Source: Paenibacillus urinalis
Lineage (GTDB): Bacteria > Bacillota > Bacilli > Paenibacillales > Paenibacillaceae
Reading direction: 5' to 3'
DNA: 64,000 nucleotides
NCBI RefSeq assembly: GCF_028747985.1
Contig: NZ_CP118108.1
Span: 1,245,501 to 1,309,500 of the forward strand
In this document: positions 18,513-28,126 of the stretch, in pieces
Layout: every line of letters starts with the position of its first letter
Position numbering within the stretch: position 1 is the stretch's first letter
Made by a program: the position numbers and the translations under genes
The notes under the pieces: model-generated
Told to the model about the DNA's origin: nothing
The model's input: the letters and a program-made list of their open reading frames with translations, nothing else
Database searches by the model: none

Positions 18513-19661
18513 ATGAATAGTAAAGTTTTATTTTTTCTTTCTCCACACAATTATTATGATCACAAACTAAAGAAGAGTAATAATAGACCTCTAAAATTGG
18601 CAGATCAATTTGCATTAGATGAGGTATTCACAGAAATTTATATTGTTAATAGGATAAAACCAAGACTCCAAAAGTTTGAAAATGACTCTAGAAAAATTAT
18701 AAAAAAAGGAGTTGGCTATAAGATATATCAATGTAATGAATTTAAAAATACAAAATATATCGAGCACAACTTTCCATTCGGTTACTTAGAAGATTTCTTT
18801 GTTCCAATGATAATCAAATCCACATTAAGAAAAATATCATATAAAGACATTACTGTATTAGTGGCTGATCCTAAGTCAGCAGGGATTCTTAGGTCGAATT
18901 TAGGTTGCGGAGTGTTTGATGCATACGATGATTGGTTGATGAATAAAATGTACCAGAAAAACCGACATTATAAGGCCTTAGAAAAAGGTTACAAAACTGC
19001 TAAGGAATTTTCGGACATAATGATTTGTAACACTGATATACTCATGGAACGGTTCTATAATGGAAAAAAAACTGTTTTAATTAGTAACACTTCATCTATA
19101 GAATGCTCAAATACCTACTTAAATCAAAATAATAAAGTTAAAAAAGTAGGTTACATTGGTAATATTTATGATCGTATTGATTTTGATTTATTTAAAGATA
19201 TAGTAAAGACCATGAAGAATTTAGACTTCATAATTATTGGAAAATATATAGGACCTGAGGATAATGAAAAAAAGAAGTTTGAAAATTTAACATATGAAAA
19301 TAACGTAACTTATATACCAGGGGTACCTTATGAACAAGTAAGTGAAGAGATTGCAAAATTTGATGTCTGTATAATACCCCATCAAATAAATGAGTTTACT
19401 CTTACACAAGATTCAATGAAAATGTATGATTTTTTATCAATTGGCAAACCTGTTGTGACTACAGCAGTTCCTCCATCTAATTTATTATCTGAGTATTTGT
19501 ATATTGCAGAAGGATATAAAGAATTTGTAGAAAAAATAAACATGGCACTAGTTGAAGATGAGGATTTGCAGCTCAAAAGGATAAATTACATTAATGAAAA
19601 TAATTGGTCATCTAAAACTAAGCAACTATATGCCTTATTAAATGAGGTGAAAGCCCAATGA
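18513..19661 (+). CDS. Glycosyltransferase (GT4-like, TuaH-type)
   Basis: Cytoplasmic or peripheral glycosyltransferase of 382 residues, GT-B fold. Recognisable parts are the N-terminal half with VFDAYDDW near residue 135, the second Rossmann domain beginning KKVGYIGNIYDRIDF near residue 210, and the donor region FDVCIIPHQINEFTLTQDSMKMYDFLSIGKPVVTT. Donor and acceptor are unknown. Very AT-rich; four bases after the polymerase gene and overlapping the next gene at ATGA. Confidence 0.75.
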   Translation: MNSKVLFFLSPHNYYDHKLKKSNNRPLKLADQFALDEVFTEIYIVNRIKPRLQKFENDSRKIIKKGVGYKIYQCNEFKNTKYIEHNFPFGYLEDFFVPMIIKSTLRKISYKDITVLVADPKSAGILRSNLGCGVFDAYDDWLMNKMYQKNRHYKALEKGYKTAKEFSDIMICNTDILMERFYNGKKTVLISNTSSIECSNTYLNQNNKVKKVGYIGNIYDRIDFDLFKDIVKTMKNLDFIIIGKYIGPEDNEKKKFENLTYENNVTYIPGVPYEQVSEEIAKFDVCIIPHQINEFTLTQDSMKMYDFLSIGKPVVTTAVPPSNLLSEYLYIAEGYKEFVEKINMALVEDEDLQLKRINYINENNWSSKTKQLYALLNEVKAQ

Positions 19662-21898
19662 AATTAACTGTAGCCATTGTTACTTGGAACAGTGGGAAAT
19701 TTATGAGAAGTTGCTTAGAGGGGCTTAAAGATCAAACATTTAAAAACTTTGAGTTATTAATTGTAGACAATAATTCATCTGATAATACTATCAACATTGT
19801 AAGATCTGAATATCCTACAGCTAAAATTATTATCAATAAAGATAATTTAGGTTTTTGTGGAGGTCATAATATTGGTATTAAGAATTCTATAGGTGAATAT
19901 TACATGCCTTATAATCCAGATATAATAGCTGATGAAAACTTCCTATATAAAATGCTTGAGGCAATTGAGTTAGAAGATGATATCGGCTCAGTTAGTGGGA
20001 AATTGTTGAGATATGATTTAAAAAATAATTGTAAGACCAATATTATTGATTCTACAGGAATTTACTTTAAAAAGAATAGAAGATCTTTAGATCGCGGTGC
20101 AGAGGAAGTAGATGTAGGACAATATGAAGATGCACAATATGTATTTGGACCATCAGGAGCTGCACCATTATATAGAAGATCTATGCTAGAAAGTATCAAG
20201 TTAGATAACCAATATTTTAATGAAAATTTTTTTGCTTATCGTGAAGATGTGGATTTAGCATGGAGGGCCCAATTAAAGGGTTGGAAATCTATTTATTATC
20301 CGGAGGCAATAGCCTTTCATGTAAGAAACAATACCCCTGAAAAGCGAAAGCAAATGACAGAGTTTGTTAACATGCATTCTGTAAAAAATAGAATGCTGAT
20401 GTTATTACAAAATGAATCCATCTTAGGATTAATTAGAGATGGATTCATTTTTATTTTATATGATTTAATGATTATCACTTATGTCTTGCTAAAAGAAAGA
20501 ACTTCATACCCAGCTTTAAAATATATTTTTAGGAATCGGAAAGAAATAATTAATACTAGAAGAAAAATAATAAAAGGAGCAACAGTATCTTCAAGCGAAA
20601 TGTTGAAATGGTTTGGCAGAGTGAAATTCGAGGATCTAAAATTATTAAATCAAAAACAGAATGTGTTCATTATCGGTTCTAAAGGAATCCCTGCCCAATA
20701 TGGTGGTTTTGAAACGTTTGTTGAACAACTAACTGCTAGACAAGTAACAAAGAATATCTCCTATCATGTTTCATGCCTATCTAAAGAAAAGAGTGAGGAT
20801 TTTCTATATAATGGCGTAAGGTGTTTCAACATTAGTGTTCCTGAGATAGGAGGCGCTAAAGCTGTTCTTTATGATCTGAAAAGTCTCAAGAGTACAATTA
20901 ATTTTATCAGAAAATATAATGTGAAAAAACCTATTATCTACATTTTGGCATGTAGAATTGGTCCTTTTTATCCATGGTATAAATTTCTAATGAGAAAGCT
21001 AAATGTTCAGTTACTCGTCAATCCTGACGGTCATGAATGGAAAAGAAGCAAGTGGAGCTTACCTATTAGAACTTATTGGAAATTATCCGAAAAGTATATG
21101 GTTAAGTCATCAGATTTATTAATTTGTGATTCTTTAGGAATAGAAGATTATATTAAATCAGAGTATAAAAAGTATAATCCAAATACTATGTATATTTCCT
21201 ATGGAGCAGATATTAGTCAGTCTAAATTAGAAAGTGATTCTAAGCTTTTTCTAGATTGGATGTCCAAACACTCACTTCATTCCAATGAGTACTACTTAAT
21301 AGTTGGAAGGTTTGTCCCAGAAAATAATTATGAATTCATAATAAGAGAATTCATGAAGTCTGAGACTAGACGAAACCTAATTATTATTTCGAATGTTGAA
21401 CAAAACAAGTTTTTTGACGAATTGAAATCTAAAACAAATTTCACTTCTGATGATAGAATCAAATTTGTTGGTACTGTTTATGATACAGAACTGCTAAAGA
21501 AAATAAGGGAGCAGGCATTTGGCTATCTGCATGGACATGAAGTTGGGGGAACCAATCCCTCTTTACTAGAAGCATTAGCAAGTACTAACTTGAACATTCT
21601 GTTAGGAGTGAACTTTAATGTTGAGGTAGGTAGAAATGCAGCATTGTATTTCACTAAAAATACTGGTAGTTTAACTGCTTTAATTGGTGAAGCTGAGAAT
21701 CTAGATGAAGACACAATTATTGAGTTTGGGAAAAGTGCAAAACAAGAAATAATCTCAAGGTATAGCTGGGAACATATTGTGTATTCATATGAAAATTTAT
21801 TTCTTCATTTTCATAGCAGTGATAAAGAAAATATCAAGTTTCAGAATGAGATGGATTTAATAAACTTTAATAAAAAGCAATTAAAGATAGAAGGTTAA
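19658..21898 (+). CDS. Bifunctional glycosyltransferase: GT2 rhamnosyltransferase-like fused to DUF1972/GT4 rhamnosyltransferase-like
   Basis: 746 residues, two enzymes in one chain. Residues 1 to about 300 are a GT2 domain of the WbbL type (VAIVTWNSGKFM, VDNNSSDNT, NLGFCGGHNIGIK, PYNPDI, FFAYREDVDLAWRAQLKGW). From about residue 328 a DUF1972 plus GT4 unit of the Cps2T/WchF type begins with FIIGSKGIPAQYGGFETFVEQL, then NPDGHEWKRSKW, VGRFVPENNYEFIIREF and GHEVGGTNPSLLEALA. Both families often transfer rhamnose, which agrees with rmlA, rmlC and rmlB nearby. A fusion implies two successive transfers onto the lipid-linked acceptor. The start follows GAGGTG and overlaps the previous stop. Confidence 0.85.
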   Translation: MKLTVAIVTWNSGKFMRSCLEGLKDQTFKNFELLIVDNNSSDNTINIVRSEYPTAKIIINKDNLGFCGGHNIGIKNSIGEYYMPYNPDIIADENFLYKMLEAIELEDDIGSVSGKLLRYDLKNNCKTNIIDSTGIYFKKNRRSLDRGAEEVDVGQYEDAQYVFGPSGAAPLYRRSMLESIKLDNQYFNENFFAYREDVDLAWRAQLKGWKSIYYPEAIAFHVRNNTPEKRKQMTEFVNMHSVKNRMLMLLQNESILGLIRDGFIFILYDLMIITYVLLKERTSYPALKYIFRNRKEIINTRRKIIKGATVSSSEMLKWFGRVKFEDLKLLNQKQNVFIIGSKGIPAQYGGFETFVEQLTARQVTKNISYHVSCLSKEKSEDFLYNGVRCFNISVPEIGGAKAVLYDLKSLKSTINFIRKYNVKKPIIYILACRIGPFYPWYKFLMRKLNVQLLVNPDGHEWKRSKWSLPIRTYWKLSEKYMVKSSDLLICDSLGIEDYIKSEYKKYNPNTMYISYGADISQSKLESDSKLFLDWMSKHSLHSNEYYLIVGRFVPENNYEFIIREFMKSETRRNLIIISNVEQNKFFDELKSKTNFTSDDRIKFVGTVYDTELLKKIREQAFGYLHGHEVGGTNPSLLEALASTNLNILLGVNFNVEVGRNAALYFTKNTGSLTALIGEAENLDEDTIIEFGKSAKQEIISRYSWEHIVYSYENLFLHFHSSDKENIKFQNEMDLINFNKKQLKIEG

Positions 21899-21903
21899 TA
21901 ATA

Positions 21904-23355
21904 ATGTTAGTGAAACATTCCATAATTTATTTGTTTTCTAGAGGTGTTCCCAGTCTAATAAATTTTTGTTCAATTCTTATTTATACACGTATGCTTTCTC
22001 CTGATTCATATGGGACATATGCATTAGTAATAGCTTTAATGAATATCTTTAATATCGTATTCTTTCAATGGCTTAGAAGTTCGGTTCTTCGATTCATGCC
22101 AAATAATAAGGATGAAAATAAGAATAACGAAATATTTAATCAAACTATTTTATTTGGCTTTAGTTTCTCTTTATTAATATCTGGAATATTTCTTTTGATA
22201 ATTTCAAATTTCATGAAGGATTTCAATTTTTTGATTATGATTCTTGCACTAATAAATATATGGATATTAGCGTGGTATGAAATCAATCAAACAGTATTTA
22301 GAGCAAATCTTGAGCCTATAAGATATGGAATTATTACATTAATAAAAGTTAGTTTAAGCTTATTGATTAGTGTTGCATTGATTTATTTTGGTTTAGGAGT
22401 TGTTGGTTTACTCATAGGTATATTTCTGGGAACTTTATTTTCAATCATAGGTGCAACTAAATCTGTTTGGAAAATAAATAAAAACTTCAGAATTGATAAA
22501 TCTTTATTAACCAAGTTTCTAAGATACGGACTTCCATTAACACTTACATTCTCGATGGCTTTTTTAATACAGTTTTCTGATCGCTTTATTATAAGCGCAT
22601 TAATAGGGACTCCAGAGGCTGGTTATTATTCTGTTGCTTCTGATTTCTCTAATCAAACTATTGCTATGTTAATGATGATTGTGAATCTTGGAGCAATGCC
22701 AATAGCTATTAGAAAATTAGAACTTGAAGGAGTTGAGGCTGCACGTCAACAACTAGCACAGAATCTTATACTAATGTTAGTAATTGCAATGCCTGTAGTG
22801 ATTGGTGGAATTCTTTTATCAGATAGCATAGCTTATTTGCTATTCTCTGGAGAATATGCCGTTTCAGTTTCTATGTTAATTCCCTATCTTTTGATAGCAA
22901 CATTAATTCAAGGATTAAAGGCTTATTATTTTGATCAGTCATTTCAACTAGGCAATAAGACCACTATTCAAATAGTACCAGTTCTAGTTGGTGCGCTTAC
23001 AAGTATAATATTAAATTTTATATTAATACCTATGCATGGAATAATTGGAGCAGCATTTTCTTCAATAATTTCATATACTCTTTCATTGTTAATTACTTAT
23101 TTCTTAGGGAAGAATATTTTTAAACTACCTATCCCCATTAGAGATTCAATCGGAATAATAATTTCTGCATTAATTATGGCTATAGTAATTATGCCATTCC
23201 GCCATAACGATAAATTAATTACATTATTATTTGTGATCGTCTTAGGCGCTATGGTTTATTTTCTGTCCCTATATTTATTAAATGTTTATAGTATTAGAAA
23301 CAAATTAAAGATAATTTTGAAAAATAAGAGAACTGAAAGTAAACAAATCACTTAA
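21904..23355 (+). CDS. Wzx-type polysaccharide flippase
   Basis: Polysaccharide biosynthesis/MOP-superfamily membrane protein of 483 residues with about 12-14 membrane segments. It moves undecaprenyl-linked repeat units across the membrane for the Wzy-type polymerase. The N-terminal LFSRGVPSLINFCSILIYTRML-like pattern and the central GYYSVASDF motif (near residue 238) are typical. Very AT-rich like its neighbours. Starts with ATG five bases after the previous stop. Confidence 0.85.
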   Translation: MLVKHSIIYLFSRGVPSLINFCSILIYTRMLSPDSYGTYALVIALMNIFNIVFFQWLRSSVLRFMPNNKDENKNNEIFNQTILFGFSFSLLISGIFLLIISNFMKDFNFLIMILALINIWILAWYEINQTVFRANLEPIRYGIITLIKVSLSLLISVALIYFGLGVVGLLIGIFLGTLFSIIGATKSVWKINKNFRIDKSLLTKFLRYGLPLTLTFSMAFLIQFSDRFIISALIGTPEAGYYSVASDFSNQTIAMLMMIVNLGAMPIAIRKLELEGVEAARQQLAQNLILMLVIAMPVVIGGILLSDSIAYLLFSGEYAVSVSMLIPYLLIATLIQGLKAYYFDQSFQLGNKTTIQIVPVLVGALTSIILNFILIPMHGIIGAAFSSIISYTLSLLITYFLGKNIFKLPIPIRDSIGIIISALIMAIVIMPFRHNDKLITLLFVIVLGAMVYFLSLYLLNVYSIRNKLKIILKNKRTESKQIT

Positions 23356-23379
23356 TTATAATTTCAAAGGAGTGTTAAT

Positions 23380-24129
23380 ATGAAAGGAATAATCTTAGCT
23401 GGTGGAACAGGGTCAAGATTGTACCCACTTACAAAGGTAACGAACAAACATTTACTTCCCGTTGGTAAATATCCAATGATTTATCATTCAATTTTCAAAT
23501 TAAAAGAAGCTGATATTAACGACATCCTCATTGTCACTGGACGTGACCATATGGGCGATGTCGTTAATTTATTAGGCAGTGGTTATGAGTTTGGTGTTAC
23601 GTTCTCTTATAAGGTGCAGGACCAAGCTGGTGGAATAGCTCAGGCATTAGGATTAGCAGAAAATTTTGCTAAAGGTGAATCTATGGTTGTTATTCTTGGA
23701 GATAATGTCTTTTCTGATTCATTAACAGAGTATGTCAATAACTTTAAGAAGCAGGGAACAGGTGCGAAGGTGTTATTGCAACAAGTACTAGATCCAGAAC
23801 GCTATGGAGTTGCTGAACTTGATGGCAATACAATAACATCAATTGAGGAAAAACCTAAATCTCCGAAAAGTCCTTATGCAGTAACTGGAGTGTATATGTA
23901 TGATACAGATGTTTTTGACATAATCAGCACTTTAAAACCTTCTGGTCGTGGTGAATTAGAAATAACAGATGTAAATAATGCATATATTGAGAAAGGCATG
24001 TTGACCTACGATATACTCTCTGGTTGGTGGACTGACGCTGGTACACATGATTCTCTAGCATATGCGAATGAGTTGATGAGTAAAGAAGAACTTGACTTAA
24101 CATTCGGTAAAGCTGTTGCATCCAAATAA
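23380..24129 (+). CDS. rmlA: Glucose-1-phosphate thymidylyltransferase (short form)
   Basis: Makes dTDP-glucose from dTTP and glucose 1-phosphate, the first step to dTDP-6-deoxy sugars. 249 residues, the short SpsI-like form. MKGIILAGGTGSRLYPLT starts the nucleotidyltransferase domain, followed by KHLLPVGKYPMIYHS, ILGDNVF (metal-binding Asp) and EKPKSPKS. Strong AAGGAG site. It is the first of three consecutive dTDP-sugar genes. Confidence 0.92.
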   Translation: MKGIILAGGTGSRLYPLTKVTNKHLLPVGKYPMIYHSIFKLKEADINDILIVTGRDHMGDVVNLLGSGYEFGVTFSYKVQDQAGGIAQALGLAENFAKGESMVVILGDNVFSDSLTEYVNNFKKQGTGAKVLLQQVLDPERYGVAELDGNTITSIEEKPKSPKSPYAVTGVYMYDTDVFDIISTLKPSGRGELEITDVNNAYIEKGMLTYDILSGWWTDAGTHDSLAYANELMSKEELDLTFGKAVASK

Positions 24130-24159
24130 ATTATTAAATAATTCACGGGAGTGAAATAA

Positions 24160-24705
24160 TTGAATATCATTCAGACAAAAATACCTGATGTTCTAATCAT
24201 TGAAACCCCGGTGTTTGGTGACAACCGGGGTTTTTTCATGGAGTCCTATAACAAGCAAGTTTTTAGTAAAGCAGGAATTGAGCATGATTTTATTCAAGAT
24301 AATCATTCTTATTCTGCAGAAGCGGGAACCTTAAGAGGTCTGCATTACCAATTAAGTCCAGCAGCTCAGACCAAACTGGTGAGGGTTTTGGCAGGAGCTA
24401 TTTATGATGTTGCAGTAGATATTCGTAAAAATTCAGCTACCTACGGAGAATGGGTGGCTGTAATCTTAAGTGAAAGTAATAAAAGGCAACTGCTAATTCC
24501 CAAGGGATTTGCTCATGGTTTCTGTACGATCAGTCCTCATACTCAAGTGGCTTATAAGGTAGATTCACTTTATTCTAAAGAAAATGACAGGGGTATCTTA
24601 TGGTCTGATCATGAGCTAGGCATTGATTGGCCGTCTACAGATGTAATTCTGTCGGATAAAGATCAGCTTCATCCTACATTTAAAGAAGCAGATAATGACT
24701 TTTAA
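24160..24705 (+). CDS. rmlC: dTDP-4-dehydrorhamnose 3,5-epimerase
   Basis: Double epimerisation at C3 and C5 of dTDP-4-keto-6-deoxyglucose; cupin fold, 181 residues. VFGDNRGFFMESYN, LRGLHYQ (catalytic His), KLVRVLAGAIYDVAVDIR and IPKGFAHGFC are conserved. The start codon is TTG at 24160, placed by GGGAGTG upstream and by the family N-terminus. An unusually perfect terminator-like hairpin lies inside the first 80 bases of the gene (24203-24236). Confidence 0.92.
   Translation: MNIIQTKIPDVLIIETPVFGDNRGFFMESYNKQVFSKAGIEHDFIQDNHSYSAEAGTLRGLHYQLSPAAQTKLVRVLAGAIYDVAVDIRKNSATYGEWVAVILSESNKRQLLIPKGFAHGFCTISPHTQVAYKVDSLYSKENDRGILWSDHELGIDWPSTDVILSDKDQLHPTFKEADNDF
24203..24236 (+). terminator. Terminator-like hairpin inside rmlC
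   Basis: AAACCCCGGT (24203-24212), 11-base loop, ACCGGGGTTT (24224-24233), ending in six consecutive T at 24231-24236. The stem is ten perfect pairs and meets the usual criteria for an intrinsic terminator, yet it lies within coding sequence. Confidence 0.5.
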
Positions 24706-24725
24706 CTTAGAGGGGACGAGAAATC

Positions 24726-25745
24726 ATGAAATTGTTAGTCACAGGCGGAGCGGGTTTTATTGGGAGTAATTTTATTCATTATATGCTGAAACAACATTCT
24801 GATATTTCTATAATTAATTTCGATAAACTTACTTATGCTGGAAATCTTGAGAATTTAACGGCTATAGAAAATCTCCCTAACTATTCATTTGTGCAGGGAG
24901 ATATTTGTGATTCTGAATTAGTAAATCAAGTGATACAGCAAGAGAAGGTTGATGTTATTGTAAACTTTGCAGCTGAGTCACATGTCGATCGAAGTATTTC
25001 TGATCCAACTATATTTGTACATACGAACGTTGTCGGCACACAAGTGCTCTTAGAAGCAGCTAGAACAAACAAAGTATATAAATATATCCAAATCTCAACT
25101 GATGAAGTTTATGGGTCTTTAGGAGAAACGGGATACTTTACTGAGGAAACTCCTATATCGCCAAATAGTCCTTATTCTGCAAGTAAAGCAGGAGCGGATT
25201 TGTTAGTGCGTTCTTATCATGAAACTTTTGGAATGAATGTAAATATAACTCGTTGTTCAAATAATTATGGTCCATATCACTTCCCAGAAAAATTAATACC
25301 ACTTATGATTACGAATGCTCTAGAAGATAATCAACTTCCTGTTTATGGGGATGGATTGAATGTTAGAGATTGGCTTCATGTTTCTGATCACGCAGCAGCG
25401 ATAGATTTGGTGATTCGTAAAGGTAAACCAGGTGAGGTATATAATATCGGTGGGCATAATGAAAGACGGAATATTGAAATAGTGAAACTTATTCTTGATG
25501 CATTAGATAAACCACAAGATTTAATAAAGTATGTTGATGATCGTCAGGGACATGATCGGAGATACGCTATAGATCCTACAAAAATAACTAATGAATTAGG
25601 CTGGGAACCTAAATATACGTTTGACCTAGGAATTCAGGACACAATTGAATGGTATCTAAACAACAAAGAATGGTGGACCAGAATTAAATCTGGTGTATAT
25701 CAAGAATACTACCAATCTCAGTATGCAACTTCTCTCAAACCATAA
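24726..25745 (+). CDS. rmlB: dTDP-glucose 4,6-dehydratase
   Basis: NAD-dependent short-chain dehydrogenase/reductase making dTDP-4-keto-6-deoxyglucose; 339 residues. TGGAGFIGSNF (NAD-binding, residues 6-16), STDEVYGSLG, YSASKAGADLLVRSY (YxxxK catalytic pair) and RCSNNYGPYHFPEKLIP are diagnostic. No rmlD reductase gene follows, so the dTDP-rhamnose pathway is incomplete in this window. Confidence 0.94.
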   Translation: MKLLVTGGAGFIGSNFIHYMLKQHSDISIINFDKLTYAGNLENLTAIENLPNYSFVQGDICDSELVNQVIQQEKVDVIVNFAAESHVDRSISDPTIFVHTNVVGTQVLLEAARTNKVYKYIQISTDEVYGSLGETGYFTEETPISPNSPYSASKAGADLLVRSYHETFGMNVNITRCSNNYGPYHFPEKLIPLMITNALEDNQLPVYGDGLNVRDWLHVSDHAAAIDLVIRKGKPGEVYNIGGHNERRNIEIVKLILDALDKPQDLIKYVDDRQGHDRRYAIDPTKITNELGWEPKYTFDLGIQDTIEWYLNNKEWWTRIKSGVYQEYYQSQYATSLKP

Positions 25746-25778
25746 ATTTGATATTATTTAAAGAGTGGAGGAGTCACA

Positions 25779-27113
25779 ATGAATATTACCGTCATCGGTA
25801 CCGGATATGTTGGTTTGGTATCAGGGGTTTGTTTCTCGGATATCGGTAACCATGTTATATGTGTCGATAATAACCCTGCTAAGGTCGAAATGCTGGAACG
25901 TGGTGAAGTTCCGATATATGAACCTGGGCTTAAAGAACTCATAGACAAGAACAAGGCAGCCGGAAGGCTGTCTTTTACTTTTGATACGCAAACGGCGGTT
26001 CAAGCATCGGATCTGATCATCCTGGCCGTGGGAACTCCATCATTACCAAATGGAGAAGCGAACCTGCAATATATCGAACAGGCAGCGCGTGAAGTAGCCC
26101 TTGCGATGAACGGACGCAAGATTGTAGCTACGAAGAGTACAGTGCCGGTAGGTACGAACGAACGTATCAAGCATATCATCTCTGCGTATAGTCAGCATCC
26201 ATTCTCTATTGCTTCTCTGCCAGAATTCCTTAGAGAAGGCACGGCGATCTGGGATACGATGAATCCGGATCGTATCGTCATTGGTAGTGAGGATCAAGAG
26301 ACGGCAGATACACTGAGTGCTCTTCATGCTCCACTCACGGATAATATCATTACCACCGATATCCGATCGGCAGAGATGATTAAGTATGCCTCGAATGCAT
26401 TTCTTGCGACCAAGATCTCCTTCATTAATGAGATTGCAAATATCTGTGAGAAGGTAGGAGCCGATGTTACCCGAGTTGCAGAGGGGATGGGGTATGACCG
26501 TCGAATCGGAAGCTCCTTCTTGAAGGCAGGGATCGGATATGGAGGGTCATGCTTCCCTAAGGATACTCAGGCGCTTATTCAAATTGCGGGTAATGTGGAT
26601 TATGAATTCAAGCTCTTGAAATCGGTAGTAGAGGTGAACAAGGATCAGCGGTTTAATATTATTCACAAGCTGCAGCTAGCCCTCGGTACTCTGACAGGGA
26701 AGCGGATTGGAATCTGGGGACTCGCATTTAAACCCAATACGGATGACATTCGTGATGCGCCTGCGATTGAGATCATTCAGGAACTGGTTCGTGCAGGTGC
26801 TTCGGTATACGCATATGATCCTGTAGCTACAGAAAATTTCCGGCGTGAAGTAGATAGTGACTCTATCTACTGGTGTAATGATGCTCAATCTGCTGCAAAA
26901 GACAGTGATGCCTTATGCTTGCTCACGGAATGGCAGGAGTTCGGTGAAGTGGATCTGACCGAGTTAGCCAGATCTATGAATCGTCCAATACTGATTGATG
27001 GTCGAAATGTATATGATCCTGAGAAGGTGAAGGAAGCCTCATTTATTTACTATTCTGTCGGACGTCCGAATGCGGACAATATTTCAGATTCTTATACTAT
27101 AGCTATGTCCTAG
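25779..27113 (+). CDS. ugd: UDP-glucose 6-dehydrogenase
   Basis: Oxidises UDP-glucose to UDP-glucuronate with two NAD+; 444 residues. GTGYVGLVSGVCF (NAD site, residues 7-19), ATKSTVPVGT, FLREGTA and the active-site GYGGSCFPKD with Cys258 are all present. Base composition returns to that of the chromosomal genes, so the AT-rich cassette ends here. It implies an acidic polysaccharide and is the classic substrate of the tyrosine kinase/phosphatase pair upstream. Confidence 0.95.
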   Translation: MNITVIGTGYVGLVSGVCFSDIGNHVICVDNNPAKVEMLERGEVPIYEPGLKELIDKNKAAGRLSFTFDTQTAVQASDLIILAVGTPSLPNGEANLQYIEQAAREVALAMNGRKIVATKSTVPVGTNERIKHIISAYSQHPFSIASLPEFLREGTAIWDTMNPDRIVIGSEDQETADTLSALHAPLTDNIITTDIRSAEMIKYASNAFLATKISFINEIANICEKVGADVTRVAEGMGYDRRIGSSFLKAGIGYGGSCFPKDTQALIQIAGNVDYEFKLLKSVVEVNKDQRFNIIHKLQLALGTLTGKRIGIWGLAFKPNTDDIRDAPAIEIIQELVRAGASVYAYDPVATENFRREVDSDSIYWCNDAQSAAKDSDALCLLTEWQEFGEVDLTELARSMNRPILIDGRNVYDPEKVKEASFIYYSVGRPNADNISDSYTIAMS

Positions 27114-27132
27114 GACATAGCTGTCTTTTTTT
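27101..27132 (+). terminator. Intrinsic terminator overlapping the end of ugd
   Basis: AGCTATGTCC (27101-27110) and GGACATAGCT (27113-27122) form a perfect dyad; GTC and seven T follow. The ugd stop codon lies inside the stem. Confidence 0.8.
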
Positions 27133-27175
27133 GCTTTATTGACTTCTCACTTCATGAAAGAAAGGTATGGCTCAT

Positions 27176-28126
27176 ATGAAGCGTTGGTTAAAGATTAGTC
27201 TCGGCGGAGTCGCTGCTATTGTCACTGTCGGAGTAGGTTTCGTGTGGTATATGTATGCTTCCCTTGAGACTACGGCGAATACAATCTATGAACCGCGTGA
27301 AGCGGTAGTACCCATTACCGATATCGGTGGGGGGCAGGAGTCTGCTCCGGCTGTACAGCCTAAGGTAGAGAAGATTAAGGAAATAGACCCCTTCTCCGTG
27401 TTGCTGCTAGGTGTGGATGAGAGAGCCAATGATGCAGGCCGCTCAGATACAATCATTGTTCTGACGGTGAATCCGCAGAAGCAATCCATTCAGATGTTCA
27501 ATATTCCAAGGGATACCAGAACCGAGATTGTAGGCAGAGGTTCAGTAGATAAGATTAATCACGCGTACGCGTTCGGTGGGGTAAACATGTCTATACAGAC
27601 GGTAGAACAATTCCTTGACGTTCCTATTGATTATTATGTCAAATTAAATATGGAAGGGTTCGTATCGGTTATTGACTTATTGGGTGGTGTTAAGGTAAAC
27701 AATCCATTCGAATTTAATATGGGTGACAAGAAATTTGTGGAAGGGCCAATTACACTATCAGGCGAAGAAGCTCTACTCTACTCCCGTATGCGATATGATG
27801 ACCCACGTGGCGACCTTGGAAGGAATACAAGACAGCAGGAGATTGTTCAAGAGCTGATGAAGAATGCACTTCAGGTATCCAGTGTTATGCAGATCCAGAA
27901 CATCCTGGATGAAGTCGGGGGAAATGTGAAGACCGATATTACATTTGATGAAATGAAGAAATTTGTGTTGGAATATGCGAGTAGCCTGAAGAAGATCGAC
28001 ACCATGGAGATTCAGGGACATGGGCAGCGAATTAGCGGGATCTACTATTATATTGTGGATGAGCAAGAGAAACAGAGGGTGACGGCAGCGATAAAAGAGC
28101 ATATGGATGAGGCAGAACCGTCTTGA
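27176..28126 (+). CDS. LytR-CpsA-Psr (LCP) family glycopolymer ligase
   Basis: Membrane-anchored enzyme that attaches polysaccharide or teichoic acid from undecaprenyl carriers to peptidoglycan. 316 residues: one membrane segment at about residues 7-27 (SLGGVAAIVTVGVGFVWYM), then the extracellular LCP domain with LLLGVDERANDAGRSDTI, NIPRDTRTEI, INHAYAFGG, VIDLLGGVKV and YSRMRYDDPRGDLGR. The ATG at 27176 is used because the one at 27167 sits too close to AAAGG. Its place after the polysaccharide genes suggests wall anchoring of the product. Confidence 0.92.
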   Translation: MKRWLKISLGGVAAIVTVGVGFVWYMYASLETTANTIYEPREAVVPITDIGGGQESAPAVQPKVEKIKEIDPFSVLLLGVDERANDAGRSDTIIVLTVNPQKQSIQMFNIPRDTRTEIVGRGSVDKINHAYAFGGVNMSIQTVEQFLDVPIDYYVKLNMEGFVSVIDLLGGVKVNNPFEFNMGDKKFVEGPITLSGEEALLYSRMRYDDPRGDLGRNTRQQEIVQELMKNALQVSSVMQIQNILDEVGGNVKTDITFDEMKKFVLEYASSLKKIDTMEIQGHGQRISGIYYYIVDEQEKQRVTAAIKEHMDEAEPS

